Assembly (NCBI GenBank): GCA_025362915.1
Contig: JANYEU010000422.1
Location: 1-16,524 of the forward strand
DNA length: 16,524 bases
Origin: Chitinophagaceae bacterium
GTDB lineage: Bacteria; Bacteroidota; Bacteroidia; Chitinophagales; Chitinophagaceae
Direction of reading: 5' to 3'
In this document: positions 1 to 6,142 of the stretch, one piece after another
Layout: the number at the start of each line of letters is the position of its first letter
Position numbering within the stretch: position 1 is the first letter of the stretch
Position numbers and translations under genes: made by a program
Notes under the pieces: model-generated
Databases searched by the model: none
What the model saw: only the letters and a program-made list of their open reading frames with translations
What the model was told of the DNA's origin: nothing

Positions 1-2
1 AA

Positions 3-383
3 TTGGCCAAAAGCCGCTACGTGGATGTAAACAAAGAAAAATACAACAACTATATAACGTACGATTCACCCGCTAAAGTGAAAAATAGAAAGGGAGAAGT
101 GGCCATGTTTGCGCACAAGGGACCTAGAACAAACGGCATTATCGTAGATACCATGTTCAAATCGCGTACCACATTGGGCAAAAGCCTGATTATATATTTC
201 AGCCTCCACAAAGGGGATGCGCCACCAGCCGGAGCATTGGAAGTGTTGGAAAATCCGAATATCTTTATTAGCAAAACGGCGGCGCAATTGGGCTATAACC
301 CCGCAACGGGAATGGTAATATTCAACATCTATAACCCAAATAATGATCTTGGTGCATTCTGGGTGAAAATAGGACAGACCTAA
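3..383 (+). CDS. C-terminal part of an unrecognised protein (5' end outside window)
   Basis: The reading frame is open from the first bases of the window and ends at TAA 381-383, leaving 126 visible residues. The first visible codon is TTG, with no initiation context, so I treat this as the 3' end of a gene that begins upstream. The visible part alternates charged turns with short hydrophobic strands (for example SLIIYFSLH and MVIFNIYNP) and ends GAFWVKIGQT, which suggests a beta-rich soluble or surface domain. There is no membrane segment and no cysteine pattern. I do not recognise the family and assign no function. It is followed by an intergenic stretch with short repeats and no obvious intrinsic terminator. 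Confidence 0.6.
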   Translation: MAKSRYVDVNKEKYNNYITYDSPAKVKNRKGEVAMFAHKGPRTNGIIVDTMFKSRTTLGKSLIIYFSLHKGDAPPAGALEVLENPNIFISKTAAQLGYNPATGMVIFNIYNPNNDLGAFWVKIGQT

Positions 384-384
384 G

Positions 385-412
385 AAATATGAGTTATGAA
401 ATATGAATTATA
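385..412. repeat. Two tandem 14-bp units, AAATATGA-rTTATr type
   Basis: Positions 385-398 read aaatatgagttatg and 399-412 read aaatatgaattata, identical at 12 of 14 positions. They begin two bases after the stop codon of the partial gene. The unit is AT-rich and non-coding. Function is unknown; replication slippage is the simplest origin. Confidence 0.55.
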
Positions 413-474
413 AGTTTTTAGATACATTGTTGGGATGATTATTCTAGTGATTGCAATTCCTCCGCTATTATGAT

Positions 475-495
475 TTTCAACTTTCGACTTTCAAC
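475..495 (+). repeat. Three 7-bp units TTTCrAC
   Basis: Three consecutive heptads read tttcaac, tttcgac, tttcaac. The same unit type builds the large inverted repeat at 4137-4219. Here it is a simple direct array without an inverted partner, in the gap between the partial gene and the YceI gene. No gene overlaps it. Confidence 0.6.
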
Positions 496-564
496 TCGCG
501 CAATCCAAATTACTGATTTTGGGAATAATACTACTGTCGATGAACAGTGGGAAGTATTGTTCGT

Positions 565-572
565 TTACTTTG
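565..572 (+). promoter_or_regulatory. Possible -7 element for the YceI gene
   Basis: TTACTTTG differs from the Bacteroidota -7 consensus TAnnTTTG at one position and lies 35 bases before the ATG at 608. I find no TTG-type -33 element at the usual distance, so the call is weak. Confidence 0.35.
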
Positions 573-607
573 CGGACAATTAAATCATTAAATAAAACAA
601 AAAAATT

Positions 608-1174
608 ATGAAGAAGATTATTTTGGCAGTTGCGCTAGTGGCATCAACAGTGGGTATCTACTCGTTTACCACCAAAGCGGGTGGGGATGTGTATAGTGCA
701 GATATTACCAAGAGTAAAGTGGATTTTATTGGTAGTAAGGTAGATGGTTACCACACAGGATCTTTTTCATTGAAAGATGGTGAAGTTATTGTAGAAGGCG
801 GAAAGATAACAGGCGGTAAATTTACCATCGACCTTTCTTCTTTAAAAGTGACAGATGGTTCACCAGATATGTTGACAGACCATTTAAAATCTCCAGCTTT
901 CTTCGATTTATCTAAAAGCACTGTTGCTACTTTTTCTATTTCCAGTGTAAACTACATGGCTGCCAACAAAGCAGAAGTAAATGGTATCCTAACCCTGAAA
1001 GGCGTTACCTCTCCAGTAAAATTTATTGCTTATATCCGTAATGTTGACGAAAAGAAATTGTTTGCAGAAGCTGCGTTAACAATAGATAGGACATCTTTTG
1101 GAATGAGTCATGATCCTTCAGGTCATGTAGCTGATGATGTACAAATAAATGTGCATTTATTTGCTAAAAAATAG
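608..1174 (+). CDS. YceI-family secreted protein
   Basis: This 188-residue protein has a Sec-type signal peptide (MKKIILAVALVASTVGIYSF) followed by a mature region of about 165 residues. That region has YceI features: an opening YSADITKSKVDFIGSKV strand, the DHLKSPAFFD segment typical of the family near residues 97-106, and a C-terminal RTSFGMSHD strand. YceI proteins are lipocalin-like beta barrels that bind long isoprenoid or other amphiphilic ligands in the periplasm. The family is seen; the ligand is not. The ATG follows an A-rich leader without a Shine-Dalgarno sequence, as is usual in Bacteroidota. The gene stands alone, ending in an intrinsic terminator 40 bases past the stop. In related bacteria YceI genes often respond to stress or sit near cytochrome or electron-transport genes, but nothing here shows that. 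Confidence 0.93.
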   Translation: MKKIILAVALVASTVGIYSFTTKAGGDVYSADITKSKVDFIGSKVDGYHTGSFSLKDGEVIVEGGKITGGKFTIDLSSLKVTDGSPDMLTDHLKSPAFFDLSKSTVATFSISSVNYMAANKAEVNGILTLKGVTSPVKFIAYIRNVDEKKLFAEAALTIDRTSFGMSHDPSGHVADDVQINVHLFAKK

Positions 1175-1213
1175 TAGAAATATAAATTTAGGTATAGAAT
1201 TTGTTTTGAATAT

Positions 1214-1244
1214 AAAGCCCCTCAGGAAAAGAGGGGCTTTTTGT
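1214..1244 (+). terminator. Intrinsic terminator of the YceI gene
   Basis: A perfect 10-bp stem pairs aaagcccctc (1214-1223) with gaggggcttt (1231-1240) around the 7-base loop aggaaaa. The T run that ends the right arm extends to 1242. Its strength and position just after the stop at 1174 make it a convincing terminator. The A run before the stem would let it also work on the other strand. Confidence 0.9.
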
Positions 1245-1267
1245 TGGGAAATAAAGCATTGAATGCT

Positions 1268-1380
1268 TTGTTTTTATCACTGTGAAAACAAAGAAAAATA
1301 ACACATTAGGTACACAAAGACTTATCAAGCACTTTGTGTTACTTTGTTAAATGCCTTGTGTTCCTTTTGGTTAAGTATTA
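1268..1380. repeat. Degenerate inverted repeat with CTTTGTG-type units
   Basis: The 304-base gap between the YceI and proline dehydrogenase genes contains no plausible gene. Besides the terminator, it holds a run of CTTTG-like units in opposite orientations: acaaag-type words at 1287-1319 and ctttg-type words at 1332-1376. The centre is an exact 8-bp dyad, acacaaag (1312-1319) with ctttgtgt (1332-1339), around a 12-base spacer; the outer arms match only loosely. It resembles the elements at 7267-7422 and 9541-9574. This is probably an old, decayed intergenic repeat. Confidence 0.4.
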
Positions 1381-1448
1381 AAACATTGTAAATGCAACTT
1401 TATTAACAGCGGATGGCTAACTTAACACGAAAGATTGTATCATAAAGC

Positions 1449-1456
1449 TAACTTTG
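1449..1456 (+). promoter_or_regulatory. -7 element of the proline dehydrogenase promoter
   Basis: TAACTTTG is a perfect match to TAnnTTTG and ends 22 bases before the ATG at 1479, leaving a short leader. A TTG lies at 1435-1437, closer than the usual -33 spacing, so the upstream half of the promoter is uncertain. Confidence 0.55.
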
Positions 1457-1478
1457 CTAAAGAAACCCCTATTTTGAT

Positions 1479-2678
1479 ATGAATGACTTATCTTTTGACA
1501 ACGTAGAAAACGCATTTGCCTACAAGACTGACAAAGACTTGAAGTTATCCCATTTTTTGTTTAATACAATGGGGTATCCGCTGTTTGTACCGGTTGCTAC
1601 CAGGGCTACTCCCCTATTGATGAAGTTTGGATTGCCAATGGTAAACAAATTGGTACAAAGAACCATCTTTAAGCAATTTGTAGGCGGCGAAACATTGGCA
1701 GCAACCGCTCCCTTGGCAGCGTTGCTGGATAAATACAATGTCAAGGTCATTCTTGATTATGGCATTGAAGGCAAGGAGGGGAACGAAAACTATGAAAAAG
1801 CAACAGAAGAGTTTATTAATGTAATAAGATATGCAGCTTCGCAACCTAACATTCCGTTTATAAGCGTAAAGGTTTCGGCAATTGCCAGCAATGAGCTAAT
1901 GCAAACCATGAATGATGCGCCGCGTTTGCGTAGTGGCATTCATGACCATGAAGAAGAAGAGGCAGCATGGGATGAAGTGGCCGACCGTATGTATAGGATT
2001 TGTGAGGAAGCGGCTAAATATAAGATTGGCGTAGTAGTGGATGCGGAGGAAAGCTGGTTTCAAGACCCTATAGATAGATTGACCATAGAAATGATGGAAG
2101 AATTTAATAAGGAGGAAGCCATCGTTTACAATACATTGCAACTATACAGACACGATAGGTTAGACTTTTTGAAGCTATCGCACAAGATTGCCGAACAACG
2201 CGGCTTTATATTGGGCGTAAAACTGGTACGTGGTGCCTATATGGAAAAGGAAAGGGCAAGGGCAAGCCAAAGAGGTTACCCATCCCCCATACAACCAGAT
2301 AAGGAAAGTACTGATAGGGATTATGATGCGGCACTGAAATATTGCATTGATAACCTGAAAAATATTGCCTTTGTTGTGGCATCGCACAATGAAAAAAGCA
2401 ACCTGCTTGCTACAGAATTGATGGAGGCAAAGGGCGTAGAACATAATCATCCACATATACACTTTTCGCAGCTGTATGGTATGAGTGATAACATTAGTTT
2501 CAACCTTGCCAAAGCTGATTATTCGGTAAGTAAATACCTACCTTTTGGCCCAATAAAAGAGGTGATACCTTATTTGATGAGGCGTGCGCAAGAAAATAGC
2601 AGTGTAAGCGGACAAACAGGAAGGGAACTAAGTTTGATAAAGAAAGAGATGGAAAGAAGAAAAGCAACTGCACAGTAA
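1479..2678 (+). CDS. Proline dehydrogenase (FAD-dependent, monofunctional)
   Basis: This 399-residue enzyme oxidises L-proline to delta-1-pyrroline-5-carboxylate, passing electrons from FAD to the respiratory quinone pool; it is the first step of proline catabolism. The TIM-barrel motifs are all visible: FISVKVSAI (about 127), VVVDAEES (about 185-192), KLVRGAYMEKER (about 248-259), ASHNEKS (301-307), QLYGMSDNIS (331-340) and the C-terminal YLPFGP with PYLMRRAQEN (about 353-373), which carries the arginines that bind the proline carboxylate. There is no aldehyde dehydrogenase domain, so this is the stand-alone PRODH form and not bifunctional PutA. No P5C dehydrogenase gene is adjacent. The ATG at 1479 follows a good -7 element. 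No signal peptide is seen; the enzyme is expected at the inner face of the membrane. Gene names vary (putA, fadM, prodh), so I leave the symbol blank. Confidence 0.95.
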   Translation: MNDLSFDNVENAFAYKTDKDLKLSHFLFNTMGYPLFVPVATRATPLLMKFGLPMVNKLVQRTIFKQFVGGETLAATAPLAALLDKYNVKVILDYGIEGKEGNENYEKATEEFINVIRYAASQPNIPFISVKVSAIASNELMQTMNDAPRLRSGIHDHEEEEAAWDEVADRMYRICEEAAKYKIGVVVDAEESWFQDPIDRLTIEMMEEFNKEEAIVYNTLQLYRHDRLDFLKLSHKIAEQRGFILGVKLVRGAYMEKERARASQRGYPSPIQPDKESTDRDYDAALKYCIDNLKNIAFVVASHNEKSNLLATELMEAKGVEHNHPHIHFSQLYGMSDNISFNLAKADYSVSKYLPFGPIKEVIPYLMRRAQENSSVSGQTGRELSLIKKEMERRKATAQ

Positions 2679-2695
2679 ATGTACAGTTGCTTTTT
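2661..2695 (+). terminator. Intrinsic terminator overlapping the end of the proline dehydrogenase gene
   Basis: The 10-bp stem aaagcaactg (2661-2670) with cagttgcttt (2684-2693) is followed by more T residues to 2695. The left arm encodes the last residues of the protein and the stop codon TAA (2676-2678) lies in the loop. The A run 5' of the stem could let it also end - strand transcription coming from exbD. Confidence 0.8.
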
Positions 2696-2850
2696 AATTA
2701 AGTTGATTGGATTTTCTTTAAATACCAGAAAGTTTTTCTTAGATTGAATATCAAAACGAGGTATTACAAATATAGCATCGGAGAATAAAAATATAAATAG
2801 TAAATTCTTTATAATAATAGTAGTAAAAACCCTGCAAAATTCTTGAATTC

Positions 2851-3255
2851 TTATTTAACCCCGCTATTATCAACAGCCATTACAGGTGTAGCCCCCAATT
2901 TCTTTATTATTTGCATCACTTTTATGGCAGTGCCAAGATGCGATGTGCTATCTCCATTTATTACTACAGAAGGTTTGTCTGTTTCGTTGGCAAGATAAGT
3001 TTTCAATTCCCCTTCCAGACTATCAATTGGCACAGGCTTCTGACCAATGTATAACTTCTGGTCTTTATCTACCGTAATTACAACTGTTTGCTTGGCCTTG
3101 GTATCGCTCTTTGCCTTGGGATTGGAAACCTTGATAACATTAGGATTGGCCAAAGTGGAAACAATAAGGAAAAACAACAAAAGGATAAACAATATATCGT
3201 TTAGAGCACCTGTATGTACTTCGGGGTGAGTCCTTAATCTTTTACGTATGTTCAT
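2851..3255 (-). CDS. exbD: ExbD/TolR-family biopolymer transport protein
   Basis: This 134-residue protein has a short cytoplasmic N-terminus, one membrane segment (about 18-37) and a periplasmic domain of about 95 residues. The essential membrane aspartate of the family is present as Asp20 in LNDILFILL. The periplasmic part has the usual ExbD/TolR beta-alpha fold signature, with VVITVDKDQKLYIG and a late SHLGTAIKVMQIIKKLG helix. With ExbB/TolQ it forms the proton-driven motor that energises TonB-dependent outer-membrane transport or Tol-Pal function. It starts 27 bases after the end of exbB and is surely co-transcribed with it. No TonB or TolA gene follows; the next gene is convergent. Which partner it serves cannot be told from the sequence. 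Confidence 0.92.
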   Translation of the reverse strand: MNIRKRLRTHPEVHTGALNDILFILLLFFLIVSTLANPNVIKVSNPKAKSDTKAKQTVVITVDKDQKLYIGQKPVPIDSLEGELKTYLANETDKPSVVINGDSTSHLGTAIKVMQIIKKLGATPVMAVDNSGVK

Positions 3256-3282
3256 GTTAAAACTATGAGAGTGGTTAAAAGA

Positions 3283-3981
3283 TTATCTTGTAGGCTCTTG
3301 TAGCATATCAATAAAATCGGCACTGGCAGATTCCATTTTATTGGCAGTCTTATCTATCTGTGTGCTCAAATAGTTGTAGCCCACGTAAGCAATAAGACCA
3401 ATGATCAAACCAGAGGCACTGGTAACCATCTTTGTATATATACCGCCGGCAATAGTGCCCAAAGTATATTCGCCAGTAGAAGCAATGCCATAAAACAACT
3501 GCACCATACCCACAATAGTACCCAGAAACCCAAACATTGGAGCAATACCGGCAACCAAGGAAAGAATGGAAAGGTTACGCTCCATCTTATACATCTCTAG
3601 TTTACCTACATTTTCCATGCTCTTCTCAATGGCATCTATGCTTTTACCAATACGCTGTATGCCCTTATCAATCATACGACCCACCGGATTGTTGGCACTC
3701 TTTGCAAGGTTCCTTGCAGCAGATACATTACCTGTGATGATGTTATCGCGAATGATGTTCATAAAACCGGCATCTATTTTAGACGCCTTGCTGATGGCAA
3801 TCAATCTCTCGAAGAAAACAAAAAGGGTGATAACCAACAAAAAATAAAGCGGATACATGATGAAACCACCTTTTTGAAGAAGATCCCACATAGAAATCTT
3901 TTCCACTACGGGAATAGCATTAGCAATAGCCTTACTTGTAGAATCGGCAATGGTATTAGTGATTTGCAGTAAATAAAACAT
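3283..3981 (-). CDS. exbB: MotA/TolQ/ExbB proton channel family protein
   Basis: This 232-residue inner-membrane protein has three hydrophobic segments at about 36-58, 137-163 and 183-205, with a cytoplasmic loop between the first two, the normal ExbB/TolQ topology. The family hallmark GFLGTIVGM is at about 151-159, and the third segment carries the TKMVTSASGLIIGLIAY stretch with the conserved polar residues of the channel. Its role is the pentameric proton channel that works with ExbD. The ATG at 3981 leaves a 20-residue polar region before the first membrane segment. It is the first gene of an exbB-exbD pair. The 255-base upstream gap holds the large inverted repeat at 4137-4219, and I see no perfect -7 element in it. 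Confidence 0.94.
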   Translation of the reverse strand: MFYLLQITNTIADSTSKAIANAIPVVEKISMWDLLQKGGFIMYPLYFLLVITLFVFFERLIAISKASKIDAGFMNIIRDNIITGNVSAARNLAKSANNPVGRMIDKGIQRIGKSIDAIEKSMENVGKLEMYKMERNLSILSLVAGIAPMFGFLGTIVGMVQLFYGIASTGEYTLGTIAGGIYTKMVTSASGLIIGLIAYVGYNYLSTQIDKTANKMESASADFIDMLQEPTR

Positions 3982-4136
3982 GGGCGACCTATTTTAATAA
4001 TGGCTAAAATAGCCTCTATGAAAGTGATTGAAGAACCGTGTGGATAAATTTAGAAATGATTAACTCTTTTCCAATGCTTATACACCTTCAAAGGGAACAG
4101 ACGATACGCTATTACAATAGTTTAATTGGAACTAAG

Positions 4137-4219
4137 TTGAAAGTGAAAAGTCGAAAGTGAAAAGTCAAGAGTTGATCACAACTGATTAACTCTTGACTTT
4201 CTACTCTCGACTTTCTACT
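4137..4219. repeat. Long hairpin made of 7-bp units (TTTCNAC family)
   Basis: Positions 4142-4178 pair with 4183-4219 around the 4-base loop caac. Over 37 positions there are 31 Watson-Crick pairs, three G.T pairs and three A/C mismatches; aaagtcaagagtt (4161-4173) with 4188-4200 is perfect. The right arm reads as heptads tcttgac, tttctac, tctcgac, tttctac (4191-4218). The complement of the left arm reads tcttgac, ttttcac, tttcgac, ttttcac, tttcaac. The left arm also contains the 14-mer gaaagtgaaaagtc twice in tandem (4139-4152, 4153-4166). It begins 17 bases after the stop of the SPFH gene in the direction of transcription and lies upstream of exbB. No T run follows on the - strand, so it is not a classical terminator, though it could block or stabilise an mRNA 3' end. 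Confidence 0.85.
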
Positions 4220-4236
4220 ATTACTTATTAACTTCT

Positions 4237-5169
4237 TTATTTCCCTTCTTTTTCTTTCATCTTCATCATCCCTATTATCTGTTTCATGGTTTTATCCATT
4301 CCTTCCGCACTACCATCCAAGAAGATTACATTACCAGTACCCAATTCGGCAAAGTTTTTAATGGCTTCCGTCCACATGCTGAATAATATTACATTGGTAT
4401 CTAAATTTGCTTCCTTCATTTGTTCTGCCGCCTGACTCATACCTCGTGCAACCTCCTCGCGGAACAAGGCAACACCTTGTCCGCGTAATCTTGCCGCTTC
4501 TTTTTCCGCTTCCGCAGATATCTTAATGGCATTCCCTTCTGCTTCAGCAGCTTTTGTTTTAGTAATCAATAAAGCCTGACCTTCATTCTCCGCCGCAGCT
4601 TTCAGGTTATTGCTAGCCACAACCTTACTCATGCTATCCATTACGGCCTTATCGAAAGTGATGTCATTTATCTGCAAATCTTGTAAATGATAACCCCATT
4701 CTTCCAATGAATGATCAATCTGTTCCTTCACATATTCAACTATTCCCCTTCGGGCAATCAATATTTCAGCCTGTTTCTTTGTAGCCACAAAAGCACGGAT
4801 AGAACCTTCAACCGTACGTATCAATGCCTGCATCAAGTCCTTATCACTAATAAATTTAAACGCCACTTTCTTTACTGTTTCCTCATCGGCATTCTGAACA
4901 GAATACAATAGCATACTTTTAAAGTAAACATTTGCCTGATCAATGGTCACCGCTTGAAACTCAAGCTCCACACTACGGTTTTGTATGCTGATGCGCTTAT
5001 AAATTTGCTCGATTACAGGTATCTTAAACCTTAACCCTGGCAATAATATGCGCTTATATTTACCAAACATCACTATCACAGCAATGGTACCTTGGTTTAC
5101 GGTAAGTAGCCCACTGAAAACAATGAATGCGAGTACAAATAGCCACCAAAAATGAATGAGGAATTCCAT
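4237..5169 (-). CDS. SPFH/Band 7 (stomatin-like) membrane protein
   Basis: This 310-residue protein begins with one hydrophobic anchor (about 3-24), followed by the SPFH/Band 7 domain (about 25-190). The entry to that domain has the typical TVNQGTIAVIVMFGKYKRIL and LPGLRFKIPVIEQ strands. An Ala/Glu-rich helical stretch (about 190-245, with repeated AEAEG and AEAEKEAARLRGQ) forms the coiled coil of the family. A C-terminal region of about 60 residues ends in a Met/Lys-rich tail. SPFH proteins form large ring-shaped membrane assemblies that organise microdomains or regulate membrane proteases. This one resembles the stomatin or plant hypersensitive-response type more than HflK/HflC, since it is single and has no NfeD or HflC partner beside it. 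The ATG at 5169 is well placed. It lies 72 bases downstream of folP on the same strand and may share its transcript. Confidence 0.9.
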   Translation of the reverse strand: MEFLIHFWWLFVLAFIVFSGLLTVNQGTIAVIVMFGKYKRILLPGLRFKIPVIEQIYKRISIQNRSVELEFQAVTIDQANVYFKSMLLYSVQNADEETVKKVAFKFISDKDLMQALIRTVEGSIRAFVATKKQAEILIARRGIVEYVKEQIDHSLEEWGYHLQDLQINDITFDKAVMDSMSKVVASNNLKAAAENEGQALLITKTKAAEAEGNAIKISAEAEKEAARLRGQGVALFREEVARGMSQAAEQMKEANLDTNVILFSMWTEAIKNFAELGTGNVIFLDGSAEGMDKTMKQIIGMMKMKEKEGK

Positions 5170-5241
5170 AATTACTAATTTTCGGGGAAGATAACGGGAT
5201 TAAATCCAATTATCATTGATGTTTATAAATAATTAATCCAC

Positions 5242-6090
5242 TTAGTGCATCAATCCTATCAATTCTATTGCCTGTTTTGCTTCTTTTACATCATGCACAC
5301 GCAATATATTAGCTCCTTGTTGCAATGCAATGGTGTTTACAACCGTTGTTCCATTCAGTGCTTCGGCAGCATTAATGCCCAATGGTTTATAAATCATACC
5401 CTTTCTAGAAACGCCCACCAGTAAAGGTTTATCAAGTATTTTGAAAGCATTTAAAGACTTTAAAAGTTGATAATTATGTTCTATTGTTTTACCAAATCCA
5501 AAGCCTGGATCAATTATAACATCCTTAATGCCAGCCTTTTTATAAACATCTATCCGTTCAATAAAATAGTCCAGAATATCATTGGTTGTATTTTGATAAA
5601 TGGGATTATCCTGCATTGTTTTAGGTGTTCCCTGAATGTGCATACAGATATAAGGCACATTCAAACTCGCAACCGTTGGTATCATATCCTCATCAAACAC
5701 ACCACCACTTATATCATTTACCATACAGGCTCCTGCATTTACGGCTGCCTTGGCAACAGCAGCATAATAAGTATCAATAGATATATAAACATCAGGAAAA
5801 GCTTTGGCAATAGCTTCTATCACAGGCACTACCCTATCTATTTCTTCATTAGCAGCAATAGGTTCACTACCAGGTTTGGTAGATTGTCCACCTATATCTA
5901 TTATTGTTGCTCCCTCAAATATCATCTTTTCAGCCAACAGAACAGCTTCACTTATTTTGGTCTTTCTACTGTCTGCAAAAAAAGAATTTGGGGTTGCATT
6001 AATAATCCCCATTACTATTGGCTTATTCAGTATTAAAACCTTTCCTTTGCAGTTAAGGACAAACGTTTTTTTGTTTTCGTAACATTGCAT
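5242..6090 (-). CDS. folP: Dihydropteroate synthase
   Basis: This 282-residue enzyme condenses p-aminobenzoate with hydroxymethyl-dihydropterin diphosphate in folate synthesis and is the target of sulfonamides. All family motifs are visible along the TIM barrel: MGIINATPNSF (27-37), DIGGQSTKPGS (65-75), SIDT (104-107), NDISGG (125-130), GTPKTMQ (154-160), DPGFGFGK (194-201), GVSRKGM (226-232) and RVHD (264-267). The pterin-site residues Asn31, Asp106, Asn125, Asp194, Lys230, Arg264 and His266 are kept. Loop 1 has TPN where most homologues have TPD, and one extra residue before Asp40. Loop 2 has QSTKPG where most have ESTRPG. Length is normal. It is divergent from the BT_3928-type gene with 52 bases between starts, and no other folate gene is adjacent. 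Confidence 0.96.
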   Translation of the reverse strand: MQCYENKKTFVLNCKGKVLILNKPIVMGIINATPNSFFADSRKTKISEAVLLAEKMIFEGATIIDIGGQSTKPGSEPIAANEEIDRVVPVIEAIAKAFPDVYISIDTYYAAVAKAAVNAGACMVNDISGGVFDEDMIPTVASLNVPYICMHIQGTPKTMQDNPIYQNTTNDILDYFIERIDVYKKAGIKDVIIDPGFGFGKTIEHNYQLLKSLNAFKILDKPLLVGVSRKGMIYKPLGINAAEALNGTTVVNTIALQQGANILRVHDVKEAKQAIELIGLMH

Positions 6091-6142
6091 ATCTGTAAAA
6101 GTAATTGATTAGGATAATTGGTTTGAATTTATACCCTTAAAC

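Noticed and set aside
4002..4014. Small dyad ggcta-aaa-tagcc upstream of exbB as an operator
   Set aside because: A 5-bp stem with a 3-base loop is common by chance, and no second copy or known operator match is visible.
4137..4219. Possible CRISPR-like repeat array
   Set aside because: The units are 7 bp, contiguous and inverted, with no spacers and no cas genes.
5467..6036. 189-codon open frame on the + strand
   Set aside because: It lies antisense to folP, whose motifs are all intact. Its translation is Ile/Tyr/His-rich and low in complexity, as expected of a shadow frame.
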